Source: Apostichopus japonicus
Lineage: Eukaryota; Echinodermata; Holothuroidea; Aspidochirotida; Stichopodidae
Direction of reading: 5' to 3'
Length of the DNA: 64,000 bases
NCBI RefSeq assembly: GCF_037975245.1
Contig: NC_092581.1
Location: 21,038,303 to 21,102,302, forward strand
This document shows positions 34,316 through 46,175 of this stretch, in pieces; the first letter of the stretch is position 1, and the number at the start of each line of letters is the position of its first letter. A program made the translations under genes and the position numbers. The notes under the pieces are model-generated. The model saw only the letters and a list, made by a program, of their open reading frames with translations, made no database searches and was not told where the DNA came from.

Positions 34316-36213
34316 TAGTGTTCGCACAGGGTATCCAGGTAACCAGGTACCCACCCCGACTCGATACTACCCGAATCCTACACAAAGTGATTTTTTGTTT
34401 CTTTTTGTTTTGCAAACCAATGGTTAGGCAAGATTTTCCCATTGACTTAGTGTGGTGTTAGGCTACCATGTGGTCGAAGATAATAGCAGCAATAATGAAA
34501 ACTTGTATTCCATGGATATCTTATAACTGCGTCAAAATTTCAGCGAATAAACAGATGGTTGGGCTAGATTTCCCCATTGACTTAGTGTGGTGTTAGGCTA
34601 CCATGTGAAAGTTATTGAAAGTATTCTCACAATTATTATTTTTTCATAAGACCGAGAATGAAATTTACAAGATGACGTTACTAATGGATTATAGACGGGA
34701 CAACCGACATACATACTGTACATAGGGCTCTGTACGTTAACAATGATGAGACGCAATATTGTAATCCCGCCACAACACAGTACGTGGCAGTGCTGTACAG
34801 ACTACAGAGGGGGGGGGGGGGTAAATAGTAGCCATGGCTAAAAAAAATTAATAAAAAGTTAGGGCCAGATTTTACAACTGGTATGATAACCATTATCAGT
34901 GTTGCAACTCCAATGTTAATATAAAGTGAAAAGTAGACCATACATAGGAAATAAAATATTCGTAATTACGTAATCTGATATCGAAAAATAAAATAATCCT
35001 GGCTGTTGCTACAATTTTTCAATGATTACCATCTGAGTGGGAATCCTTCCGATCGAATGTTGTTTCAAACGAATATAGTACACAGTAAGTCAATAGCCCT
35101 TCTCCATTTACTGTACAGTATGCGGGAGAAATCACTCACTTAAGTCCACATTGACTGTGTTGCATGTGTTGCTGGAAATCAGACTTGCTTTAGTCTGTTG
35201 CAGTTAAGGTGTTCAGTTACTGCAAAGGGGTTATTTTAGCACGTACTGTATGGTAAATGCAGTCAGGGAAAACAACTTGCTTCAGGTTTTTTGCAAAAAT
35301 ATGAGTATGTGAGTGTGTTTGCCTTATCACAAAACACTATAATGCAGTAGAACTACTGAGGACTGTCGCCAAACAATTTTAAGGATTTTTAGGAGTATTT
35401 GTGAATTCTTGAGCACATTTGCAAACTGAGCAGTTACAGTACTGCCCACATGTGAATCGGCCATCGCATCGTCTATCATGACAAAATATGAGGAGTCCAT
35501 GATAATATTGTTTCCATTACACCTATACAAATACCTAACGTAATATCGGCCGGGCAACGCGTTCGTTATATAGTGATGGTGTGCACAGCATTTCACTGGC
35601 ACACCATGTTATTGTAATGTTATCGTCATAGCCTGAATTACCTGTAGCAGAACGATCGATCGTTTCAACAGCAAAAACGAAAAGAATTCGGTGAATATTT
35701 TAAGGGCCAGCTAACTGCGACACAATTTCCGAAAATACACAGATGATTAGGCTAGATTTTCCCATTGATTTCTAGTGTGGTGTTAGGCTATCATGTAGTC
35801 AAATTTAGCAGCAATAACGAAAGAATTCGGTGAATATTTTAGGGCCAGCTAACTGTGACACAATTTCAGAGAATAAAAAAATGTTTAGGCTAGATTTCCA
35901 TGTTGACTTATTGTGGTGTTAGGCTACCATGTAGTCGGAGATTTGTGGGGATTTTAGCCAAAAGAAGTTTGTCGAGTGCACGTGACTATTGCAAGCTCTG
36001 CATAGAATACATGTGCTTTGATCTCATAGTTATACCTACTGTATATGTATACATTCGTGATTCAAGCATAAATATTGAAAAATTCTCACAATTATTTTGT
36101 AGAAGGAAAGATTAACAAGAAAATTTACGGGATGTTTAGATGAAAACTTTTTACATCAATTTTTGAAATCAAATTGCGGTAATCTTGCAATCCCAGTGCT
36201 AATGCGAACCCTG
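34316..36213. mobile_element. possible hAT-like relic with internal 130-bp repeats
   Basis: Left TAGTGTTCGCACAGGG and the reverse complement of the right edge, CAGGGTTCGCATTAGC, are similar and of hAT-terminus type, but the flanking 8 bases do not match. Inside, a unit with GGCTAGATTT.CCCATTGACT and TAGTGTGGTGTTAGGCTACC occurs four times (about 34420, 34555, 35740, 35885). No transposase was seen. This could also be an unrelated repeat cluster. A long G run lies at 34806-34819. Confidence 0.35.
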
Positions 36214-36361
36214 ATCTTAAAAACCTTTTGTATGGATCCATGAAAATTTTTGACATTGTTACATGATTTTCAGCAAGCAAATGTTGGGGTCTTACAGTAT
36301 TTCGGGAACAAATTATCTCAAGGAAAACTAATTTGGTTCTCGCACAGTAGGAACTCCCTGA

Positions 36362-36565
36362 TATTATAAAACTTACTGGTTTATATATTTACGAGTGACC
36401 CACTTACCTGTCTCCCCACAACCTAAGCACCGCATTCTACCATGTCTAGTATGCCCTGGTAATCTTTTAACACTGTACACCCTCACTGACCCCTAGTGAA
36501 CTCCTTCTTATGAGAATGCGGTGCTTAGATTGTGGGGAGACAGGTAAGTGGGGAACGAAGTAAAT
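36362..36565. mobile_element. MITE copy A (204 bp)
   Basis: Left: AAAACTTACTGGTTTATAT, then ATTTACGAGTGACCCACTT and ACCTGTCTCCCCACAACC. Right: GGTTGTGGGGAGACAGGTAA-type arm ending GAACGAAGTAAAT. The arms pair over more than 45 bp (CTAAGCACCGCATTCT against AGAATGCGGTGCTTAG). The centre carries TGGTAATCTTTTAACACTG followed by TACACCC, as in other copies. Non-coding and non-autonomous; the superfamily is unknown. Confidence 0.75.
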
Positions 36566-36824
36566 ACATGAATTTTCATTATTACGACCTGCCGAAATAG
36601 CGTGAATAATAATAAACCAAAGCTGAATAAGAGTTATAATTCTTGACGCACTCAGGTTGATATCACGGTATTACCGTGAATGTATCTGTCATGTTTGATA
36701 TTGTTAATGCTTGAAATGACGGTTAATCGTTATCTTAATATATTTTCGAAAATTGTATCGTTTACAGTATTCAGGTTTCACGAAAGAAAACAATATCATG
36801 ATCACGATAGATGATGCGATGGCC

Positions 36825-39800
36825 GATTTAATGTGGGCAGTACTGTATGAGGCTCAAAGTTCTGTTCTCTAGCCAGACTAGCCTTATGTACGTAGAACTG
36901 ATTTAATGTGGGCAGTACTGTATGAGGCTCAAAGTTCTGTGCTCTAGCCAGACTAGCCTTATGTACGTAGAACTGATTTAATGTGGGCAGTACTGTATGA
37001 GGCTCAAAGTTCTGTTCTCTAGCCAGACTAGCCTTATGTACGTAGAACTGATTTAATGTGGGCAGTACTGTATGAGGCTCAAAGTTCTGTGCTCTAGCCA
37101 GACTAGCCTTATGTACGTAGAACTGATTTAATGTGGGCAGTACTGTATGAGGCTCAAAGTTCTGTTCTCTAGCCAGACTAGCCTTATGTACGTAGAACTG
37201 ATTTAATGTGGGCAGTACTGTATGAGGCTCAAAGTTCTGTTCTCTAGCCAGACTAGCCTTATGTACGTAGAACTGATTTAATGTGGGCAGTACTGTATGA
37301 GGCTCAAAGTTCTGTGCTCTAGCCAGACTAGCCTTATGTACGTAGAACTGATTTAATGTGGGCAGTACTGTATGAGGCTCAAAGTTCTGTTCTCTAGCCA
37401 GACTAGCCTTATGTACGTAGAACTGATTTAATGTGGGCAGTACTGTATGAGGCTCAAAGTTCTGTTCTCTAGCCAGACTAGCCTTATGTATGTAGAACTG
37501 ATTTAATGTGGGCAGTACTGTATGAGGCTCAAAGTTCTGTGCTCTAGCCAGACTAGCCTTATGTATGTAGAACTGATTTAATGTGGGCAGTACTGTATGA
37601 GGCTCAAAGTTCTGTGCTCTAGCCAGACTAGCCTTATGTACGTAGAACTGATTTAATGTGGGCAGTACTGTATGAGGCTCAAAGTTCTGTGCTCTAGCCA
37701 GACTAGCCTTATGTACGTAGAACTGATTTAATGTGGGCAGTACTGTATGAGGCTCAAAGTTCTGTTCTCTAGCCAGACTAGCCTTATGTACGTAGAACTG
37801 ATTTAATGTGGGCAGTACTGTATGAGGCTCAAAGTTCTGTGCTCTAGCCAGACTAGCCTTATGTATGTAGAACTGATTTAATGTGGGCAGTACTGTATGA
37901 GGCTCAAAGTTCTGTTCTCTAGCCAGACTAGCCTTATGTACGTAGAACTGATTTAATGTGGGCAGTACTGTATGAGGCTCAAAGTTCTGTTCTCTAGCCA
38001 GACTAGCCTTATGTATGTAGAACTGATTTAATGTGGGCAGTACTGTATGAGGCTCAAAGTTCTGTGCTCTAGCCAGACTAGCCTTATGTACGTAGAACTG
38101 ATTTAATGTGGGCAGTACTGTATGAGGCTCAAAGTTCTGTGCTCTAGCCAGACTAGCCTTATGTACGTAGAACTGATTTAATGTGGGCAGTACTGTATGA
38201 GGCTCAAAGTTCTGTTCTCTAGCCAGACTAGCCTTATGTATGTAGAACTGATTTAATGTGGGCAGTACTGTATGAGGCTCAAAGTTCTGTTCTCTAGCCA
38301 GACTAGCCTTATGTACGTAGAACTGATTTAATGTGGGCAGTACTGTATGAGGCTCAAAGTTCTGTTCTCTAGCCAGACTAGCCTTATGTACGTAGAACTG
38401 ATTTAATGTGGGCAGCACTGTGTGAGGCTCAAAGTTCTGTTCTCTAGCCAGACTAGCCTTATGTACGTAGAACTGATTTAATGTGGGCAGTACTGTGTGA
38501 GGCTCAAAGTTCTGTGCTCTAGCCAGACTAGCCTTATGTATGTAGAACTGATTTAATGTGGGCAGTACTGTGTGAGGCTCAAAGTTCTGTGCTCTAGCCA
38601 GACTAGCCTTATGTATGTAGAACTGATTTAATGTGGGCAGTACTGTATGAGGCTCAAAGTTCTGTTCTCTAGCCACACTAGCCTTATGTACGTAGAACTG
38701 ATTTAATGTGGGCAGTACTGTATGAGGCTCAAAGTTCTGTGCTCTAGCCAGACTAGCCTTATGTATGTAGAACTGATTTAATGTGGGCAGTACTGTATGA
38801 GGCTCAAAGTTCTGTGCTCTAGCCAGACTAGCCTTATGTATGTAGAACTGATTTAATGTGGGCAGTACTGTATGAGGCTCAAAGTTCTGTTCTCTAGCCA
38901 GACTAGCCTTATGTACGTAGAACTGATTTAATGTGGGCAGTACTGTATGAGGCTCAAAGTTCTGTTCTCTAGCCAGACTAGCCTTATGTACGTAGAACTG
39001 ATTTAATGTGGGCAGTACTGTATGAGGCTCAAAGTTCTGTTCTCTAGCCAGACTAGCCTTATGTACGTAGAACTGATTTAATGTGGGCAGTACTGTATGA
39101 GGCTCAAAGTTCTGTGCTCTAGCCAGACTAGCCTTATGTACGTAGAACTGATTTAATGTGGGCAGTACTGTATGAGGCTCAAAGTTCTGTTCTCTAGCCA
39201 GACTAGCCTTATGTACGTAGAACTGATTTAATGTGGGCAGTACTGTATGAGGCTCAAAGTTCTGTTCTCTAGCCAGACTAGCCTTATGTACGTAGAACTG
39301 ATTTAATGTGGGCAGTACTGTATGAGGCTCAAAGTTCTGTTCTCTAGCCAGACTAGCCTTATGTACGTAGAACTGATTTAATGTGGGCAGCACTGTATGA
39401 GGCTCAAAGTTCTGTTCTCTAGCCAGACTAGCCTTATGTACGTAGAACTGATTTAATGTGGGCAGCACTGTATGAGGCTCAAAGTTCTGTTCTCTAGCCA
39501 GACTAGCCTTATGTACGTAGAACTGATTTAATGTGGGCAGCACTGTATGAGGCTCAAAGTTCTGTTCTCTAGCCAGACTAGCCTTATGTACGTAGAACTG
39601 ATTTAATGTGGGCAGCACTGTATGAGGCTCAAAGTTCTGTTCTCTAGCCAGACTAGCCTTATGTACGTAGAACTGATTTAATGTGGGCAGCACTGTGTGA
39701 GGCTCAAAGTTCTGTTCTCTAGCCAGACTAGCCTTATGTACGTAGAACTGATTTAATGTGGGCAGCACTGTGTGAGGCTCAAAGTTCTGTTCTCTAGCCA

Positions 39801-40874
39801 GACTAGCCTTATGTACGTAGAACTGATTTAATGTGGGCAGTACTGTGTGAGGCTCAAAGTTCTGTTCTCTAGCCAGACTAGCCTTATGTACGTAGAACTG
39901 ATTTAATGTGGGCAGTACTGTGTGAGGCTCAAAGTTCTGTTCTCTAGCCAGACTAGCCTTATGTACGTAGAACTGATTTAATGTGGGCAGTACTGTGTGA
40001 GGCTCAAAGTTCTGTTCTCTAGCCAGACTAGCCTTATGTACGTAGAACTGATTTAATGTGGGCAGTACTGTATGAGGCTCAAAGTTCTGTTCTCTAGCCA
40101 GACTAGCCTTATGTACGTAGAACTGATTTAATGTGGGCAGTACTGTATGAGGCTCAAAGTTCTGTTCTCTAGCCAGACTAGCCTTATGTATGTAGAACTG
40201 ATTTAATGTGGGCAGTACTGTATGAGGCTCAAAGTTCTGTTCTCTAGCCAGACTAGCCTTATGTATGTAGAACTGATTTAATGTGGGCAGTACTGTATGA
40301 GGCTCAAAGTTCTGTTCTCTAGCCAGACTAGCCTTATGTATGTAGAACTGATTTAATGTGGGCAGTACTGTATGAGGCTCAAAGTTCTGTTCTCTAGCCA
40401 GACTAGCCTTATGTATGTAGAACTGATTTAATGTGGGCAGTACTGTATGAGGCTCAAAGTTCTGTTCTCTAGCCAGACTAGCCTTATGTACGTAGAACTG
40501 ATTTAATGTGGGCAGTACTGTATGAGGCTCAAAGTTCTGTTCTCTAGCCAGACTAGCCTTATGTACGTAGAACTGATTTAATGTGGGCAGTACTGTATGA
40601 GGCTCAAAGTTCTGTTCTCTAGCCAGACTAGCCTTATGTACATAGAACTGATTTAATGTGGGCAGTACTGTATGAGGCTCAAAGTTCTGTTCTCTAGCCA
40701 GACTAGCCTTATGTACGTAGAACTGATTTAATGTGGGCAGTACTGTATGAGGCTCAAAGTTCTGTTCTCTAGCCAGACTAGCCTTATGTATGTAGAACTG
40801 ATTTAATGTGGGCAGTACTGTATGAGGCTCAAAGTTCTGTTCTCTAGCCAGACTAGCCTTATGTACATAGAACT
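36825..40874. repeat. 75-bp minisatellite, exactly 54 units
   Basis: Each unit starts GATTTAATGTGGGCAG and contains CTCAAAGTTCTG(T/G)(T/G)CTCTAGCC and CTTATGTACGTAGAACT. The span of 4,050 bp equals 54 x 75 with no unit-length variation. Variation is confined to a few sites (GTTCTCT/GTGCTCT, GTACGTAG/GTATGTAG, AGTACTG/AGCACTG, TGTATGAGG/TGTGTGAGG) and neighbouring units tend to share variants. One minus-strand frame is open throughout (25-residue repeat), but it contains no Met codon at all, so it is unlikely to be translated. Confidence 0.97.
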
Positions 40875-41629
40875 TACAGTACAAAGAGCAAAGGCTAATG
40901 TTATCACTTTCCAGTCTTCATGTATACATGGTGAAACGGCCAAAGTGGTTAAAAGTACAGTATATTGTTTTGGTTTACATTTAGTGAAGACAATATACAG
41001 TATCTTTCTTATCAATCATTAAACATGGAAAACAGGAGGTTTTGTTGATGTAAGAAGTGAAGTGAAAAAAACTAATTACTTCGTCCCCAAACCGAACTGA
41101 CAGAACTGGATGGATCTAGTATATCAAACAGAATTAGTACAATCTCACGTGAAGGACTTGCCATACCGTCACAAAGTGGATTAGCGCACCTTCCCCGGCT
41201 TTGAATAGCGCTGAATCGAATGATCTGCATTCTTCTCCCGTTGTGGTTGTGGTGAATCAAATGTGCAGAAAAATACAATCCTTTATGTGGAACGTAATAA
41301 TCAGTTTCGCATAATCGGTAGTGCATGGATTTTGCTGATGTTGATTATTTACAGATCGCTTGATAATCAACCTGATGCCGATTATCTATCCAATTATCAG
41401 TTGAACACTTTATATTTAGTTGAGACTACGTAGTACAGTTGTTACTCAGAATTCCAGGCAATGAGTGTTCATCAGACAACTCCATTCATCGCTCAATGAG
41501 TGAAACTCATCTCAATCTATCTGTCCACCGGACATAGAGCCCTCTGCGCCAAGATAGACGCCAACCAACCAAACATATACCATAAGGACAGTAAGGATGA
41601 ATCTCAAGGAAATATTCCCATCGGAAAAA

Positions 41630-41875
41630 CACATGCAGGCATTTAAAATGGTTGAGTGAGCAGGAAGGGCAATGACCGGAGACCTGGTCATATGGGGGCG
41701 CAGTGTTAAAGGGTTACCAAGGACATAGTAAGTATGTAAACATACAGTATAAGTATATTCAGTGGCGGAGCTAGGGGTACTGGTCAGGAGGGGCGAGAAT
41801 GGTCTGTAGGGGCGCTTTCGACACTATCTACATGTAAGCAGAGCGCCGCCACAGGTTGGCTAGTGGCGTACAGAA
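41630..41875. mobile_element. MITE fragment and hAT-type terminal motifs
   Basis: 41640-41715 contains GGGCAATGACCGGAGACC and GGGGGCGCAGTGTTAAAGGG then TTACCAAGG, the inverted centre of the MITE family (compare 55170-55235). At 41760 CAGTGGCGGAGCTAGGGG and at 41862 TAGTGGCGTACAGAAATTTT look like hAT-type termini, but no partner ends or target duplications were found. Confidence 0.4.
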
Positions 41876-42849
41876 ATTTTTTAAGTAAATATTCTCCCTA
41901 GATCACCGGAAATGACCCTTTCCAGGCCTGGCTAATTTACAGATAAACGAAGAATAAATAGGTGTCGCCAAATGACACCAAAAAACTGTGACAAAGGTCA
42001 ATAGGTAGATGAGAACGCAATAAAAAAGTCAATAATCGTGAATAAGTAAATAGTGGTAAAGAGCTGAAAAGGGCGCCAGCAGTCCACTTGAGTCCGTCAG
42101 GGGGCCACTGAGTATATAAAAGCAAAATTTAAATTATATGACAGATTTCTGACGGTGAACAGAAGAACTGCATACCTGTAGTTGATGGACAATCAAAGTT
42201 GTGTTAAATTTGACTTAGTTGACAACGTTGCTTGTACCAATATTGGTCCAGGAATATTTGTTGACACGATGACATTTCTTTCCCTTGTTTTATTATTTGT
42301 GATATCAAAAACTATTTCCTGTACAAAGCTCAAACAGGAACAATAATAACTTTCAAGTGAGACTAATGTTAAGGAAAGTATACATGCTTGTGAATGTGTA
42401 TCTAGAACAGGACACTATGAACTGCTATCTGTTTCTACTCAGGGATTATTTTACCAAGTATGAAACCTTGCGAAAAAAAGGTATACTGCATAGGATACTA
42501 CACAATGATTGGAGATAACTTTGCATTTTGCATCACAGTCCTTGATGCTAACAATTAGCCCAAACCTGTTAATGAATAGATTACAACATACAGAATCTTG
42601 TAGATCTACATGTAATTGTGTTAATCAGATGTTACATATGGTTTGAAAACTTAACTTACACAAGTTGAACAATGGAATTAGGTATTTAAGGTTTACAAAT
42701 GACACAGAATAGATATTATATGAAATTTTGATTGACAAAAAATGCTTCATCTCAAAAATCAAAACTTAATGTCTTACTTATTCAGAGTACATATTCTTCT
42801 GTAAAGGTTGTAACCACATGACTTAAGCTATGTTCACATTGATGGGCGT

Positions 42850-43680
42850 TTGCAGTTATTTTATGGTAAATCATTCATGATCCAGTGTCTTTTACTTAGG
42901 CTGAAGAGTATGGGTGTCAATGGGAATTTACTGTCTTGGATCGGGAATTGGCTTGGTAATAGGAAACAGAGGGTGGTAATTAAAGGCTGTGCTTCTTCTT
43001 GGCAGGACGTTTCTAGTGGGGTTCTTCAAGGGTCTGTATTGGGTCCCTTGTTGTTTGTTGCCTAATAACATCGATGGAGATATTTTGTGCACTGCTAAGA
43101 AGTTTGCTGATGACACCAAATTGTATTCTGAGGTCTCTTCCAAAAGCGATTATGAGAAGTTTCAAATGGATTTGGATAAGATTTTTTCCTGATCTCAGGC
43201 ATGGCAAATGCTTTTTAATATCGATAAATGCAAGGTGATGCATATTGGTAGTACAGGTAATAACCAAAAGTTTACATACCATCTTAATGGTGTGGAGTTA
43301 CAGGAGGTCTCTGTTGAAAGAGACCTAGGTATCTACATTGACTCATCTCTGCAACCTTCTAAACATTGTCTTGAAGCTGCTCAAAGAGGTAATAGGGTTT
43401 TAGGTATGATCAAGAGAAACTTCAGTTTTCTGAAAGAGGACATCTTGGTTAGGCTTTATAAGCAGTTGGTAAGGCCTCATCTGGAGTATGCTGTGCAGGC
43501 TTGGAACCCATATTTTGCTAAAGATAAGGAAGTACTTGAAAAGGTACAGAGGAGGGCTACTAGGATGATTAGTTTCTTAAAGAGTGTTCCTTATTATAGG
43601 CAGTTACAACTGTTGAAACTCACCACACTGGAGTTTAAAAGTTGCAGAAATCATCTTAGATCTACTGTACCTACTGTATA
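42850..43680 (+). pseudogene. CR1-like LINE reverse transcriptase fragment
   Basis: The first frame (42850-43065) reads LLLRLKSMGVNGNLLSWI, RKQRVVIKG and SGVLQGSVLGPLLF. The reading then moves to another frame with KKFADDTKLYSEV, where FADD is the RT catalytic motif. A TGA at 43190-43192 stands where a Trp is usual (before SQAWQMLFNIDKC). It then continues VERDLGIYID, RLYKQLVRPHLEYAVQAW and RRATRMISFL to a stop at 43679. It is 5'-truncated and inactivated by one frameshift and one nonsense codon. The clade assignment (CR1/Rex-like) is from motif style only. Confidence 0.88.
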
Positions 43681-44814
43681 GATCTTAGAAATCCTTTACA
43701 TATTTTATATGGTTATTGAAGAAGGCAATGCATCTGCTGAAACAACAAAGCATGTTGAGTTTTGCCAGTGCTTACAATTATAAACTATGATTAAGTTTTT
43801 TTTTAAGCATACTGTAGTTCTACATTACTTAAAAAGCAAACAATTTTTTTTTAAATTCATAATTCAGATAGTTATATGTAACCATTCAGGTTATTTAGAG
43901 AGAGGAGAGATGGGATGGGTTGGGATGGGATGGGATGGGGGTGGGGATAATGGAAATTCAACGAGAATAGCACCCAGTGTTAGAGAGCTAACTAAGTCAT
44001 TATGGAAGATCTTTCCAAACAGACATATTGCACCTACAGATATAAATATCAATGTCACATGTGGTTTCAAGGATCGTGAGAACAAGGTTTGGAAGTGTTT
44101 ACAAAGGCCATGGTAGGTTGGCATTGATACAGTACAGTACCTACATCATCCTTCTAATCCCAATGTCCCAGTGTCATTATCAGTGTTCTTCTCAACTTTG
44201 ACACAACATGATCCGTATTCCTAAAAGGAACATAAAGTACCATCGAAAAACAATGAAATATAATTCCATTCAGGAAGTTTCTGCTTGGTCTGTAGGAAAT
44301 GACAAATAAAAGCAAACTCTTTCCTGTTGTTTACTGCAGTTGCCCAGTGTGAACTTTAAAACCAAATCAATCTTGGAATAATCTGAATCAAGAGTAATAT
44401 TTTTGTTTTTTCAAGTCGCTTTCCAAATATTGTATTACATACAGTAGTGCACACTTATCGTCCGGGCATTGGTTTCCAGTTAGTAGGACTATAGGTACTA
44501 TACATAGATCATATATGTGAGACAGGTAAGTGAGCAAATGGAAGTAACTTAAAGTTGACAAGGAAAGTGGAACATTGGGTACCATTGCAAAGATATATGT
44601 TAGCTTTGCAAATCAACAGCAAGTTCAGCAACAAATTAATGTGGAATCATTGGTGGAGGAGGGGGGAGGGAGGGTTGCAAATACTTGTCAGAACTTTTCA
44701 AGAGGAAAATATATGTACATTGTTGTCTAACAGTAATACATCAGTTGCCCTCATGCATGTAAACGTATCCCACAAGTACTGTACTGTACATGTATGATAG
44801 CATCTATGCTGTCC

Positions 44815-45125
44815 ACCAGGGGGGGGGGGGGTAAAAATGGGTGTTACAGCACTTCCAACTTCCATAAATGTTGAACGAATTCAAAGCGATAAAAACGATC
44901 CAATCTCAAAGCCCACGTCGAAGCACTTTGGGTGGTAGAATGCGAAGTGAGGGCTTTGACAGGCGGGATCCGGACATACAGAGTGCACAGTGTTAAGGGT
45001 TGACAGGCGGGATCCGGACATACAGAGTGCACAGTGTTAACGGTTACCAGATCTTTCTAGACTCGTTAGAATGAAGGTGCTGAGGTTGTGAGGTGACAGT
45101 TAAGCGAGGATAAAGTAACTTTGGG
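44815..45125. repeat. 47-bp duplication and MITE right-end remnant
   Basis: TTGACAGGCGGGATCCGGAC and the following CATACAGAGTGCACAGTGTT occur twice in succession (44955-45050). GGTTACCAG, GAAGGTGCTGAGGTTGTGAG and ACAGTTAAGCGAGGATAAAG (45040-45120) resemble the right half of MITE copy B. A G run precedes at 44819. Confidence 0.5.
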
Positions 45126-45179
45126 TGCTAAAGTACAAGTGTTGTTTAGCCTTTAGCTATTGCAATTTTCAAGGTAGCT

Positions 45180-45620
45180 ACCTTTATCACCATCATCACC
45201 AGGCTGTGTTCATCCACTGTTGGATGTAGCCCTCTTCATGATTTTTCCAAGTTTCTCTGTCCATTGCAAGTCTAGTCCATGTGTTGCCTATGTTTGTTGT
45301 TATGTCATCCCGCCACCTACGTTTCTGTCTGCCTCTACCTCTCTTTCTGTATCTGGGTTGCCATTCTGTCAATTTTTTGGTCCATCTATTGTCCCCCCTT
45401 CTCATCAGATGTCCTGCCCATCTCCATTTTGCTTCCTTAATCTTAAGAATGATGTCTTTTACTTGTGTTTGTTTCCTGAATTTTTGAGTTCTTGACTTTG
45501 TCCCTTATTGTAATGTTGATCATTCTTCTCTCCATCGCTCGTTGGGCAACTAAGAGTTTCTGCTCAAGCTGCTTGGTTGTGGTCCATGTTTCAGCACCAT
45601 ATCTACCTTTAAGATTAGCT
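45180..45620 (-). pseudogene. RTE-like LINE 3' end (RT C-terminal tail)
   Basis: On the minus strand the frame reads YGAETWTTTKQLEQKLL, AQRAMERRMINITIRDKV, then after a frame change near 45483 FRKQTQVKDIILKIKEAKW, RWAGHLMRRGDNRW and GRQKRRWRDDI, ending YIQQWMNTAW and a stop at 45196. This is the conserved tail of a group of endonuclease-reverse transcriptase LINEs. The stop is followed almost at once by a GGTGATGATGGTGATAAAGG tail, typical of RTE elements with very short 3' UTRs. Upstream of about 45620 the similarity stops (5' truncation). The clade is inferred. Confidence 0.85.
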
Positions 45621-45980
45621 AAATGTCTGAAATGCTTTAAGAGCTATTTTAAGCTCCTCAGTGCAGGCCCAATTACATGCTACTATTAAAACATTGCTTA
45701 ATGCTAAGTATAATACATTTACATGCCAAGCCAGTCTGGATCAAGAATACTATCTGCAGGAATGTATTGAGTACTAAATATGCAAAAGCAAATTAATTCC
45801 AATGACATATTGTTCAAGAAGCAGATCTGATGAAACACCAATGAAGACTTTACACAAAGAAGTAATATATTCGTAACATAGATTTTCAACGGCCACTGTT
45901 GTGTAACCTTAACAGTAGATTAAATAAGAATAGGTTCAAAGATTACAATGAATAAGAAGGATTCTATCCATAAAACTCAC

Positions 45981-46061
45981 CTCATCTTTTGTTAATGCAT
46001 ACATGGATATAAGGCCACCAATGTAACGGATGTTGACTTCAAAAACTGAAATGTCACTAGT
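45981..46061 (-). CDS. class I alpha-1,2-mannosidase (GH47), exon with FEVNIRYIGGL
   Basis: This 81-bp exon is the most 5' found. Acceptor TTTAAACAG/ACTAGT, donor GATGAG/GTGAGT. It reads TSDISVFEVNIRYIGGLI, then ALTKDE. FExNIRxxGGL is a diagnostic GH47 motif early in the catalytic domain. It starts and ends on codon boundaries; the join to the next exon gives ALTKDE then MFKNKAAEI, as in the family. The preceding exon, which should carry the IVDxLDTL region and the acid catalyst, was not found in 46062-64000. With the cytosolic tail and membrane anchor it may be beyond the window or too diverged to see. Confidence 0.92.
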
Positions 46062-46175
46062 CTGTTTAAAGGTAAGAAGATAAAAGAATAAAGTTATTCC
46101 AATGCAATACAGCAAGTGTTGCCAAAACACTTCTTAATTATTGTAAATGTTAAATATTAACAAACTTGTAACAAT

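Larger units (their letters stand above)
22131..45980 (-). other. mannosidase intron (23,850 bp) loaded with transposable elements
   Basis: Donor GATGAG/GTGAGT at 45981 and acceptor CAG/ATG at 22130 bound it. It contains, left to right, a CR1-like LINE relic, the DIRS element (same strand as the host gene), a TTAA element copy, a possible hAT relic (34316-36213), a MITE copy, the 54-unit array and two LINE fragments. I see no host exon in it; 22140-22560, 29800-30470, 32480-33280, 33600-34310, 40880-41620, 41880-42840 and 43690-44900 show nothing recognisable apart from short G runs. Confidence 0.75.

Noticed and set aside
36802-40884. A 1,360-codon minus-strand open frame as a giant repeat protein
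   Set aside because: It is produced by 54 copies of a 75-bp satellite unit, contains no Met codon, and its apparent start is a TTG at the array edge.
45220-45487. Plus-strand Cys/Pro-rich frames
   Set aside because: They are the antisense of the RTE-like LINE tail on the minus strand.
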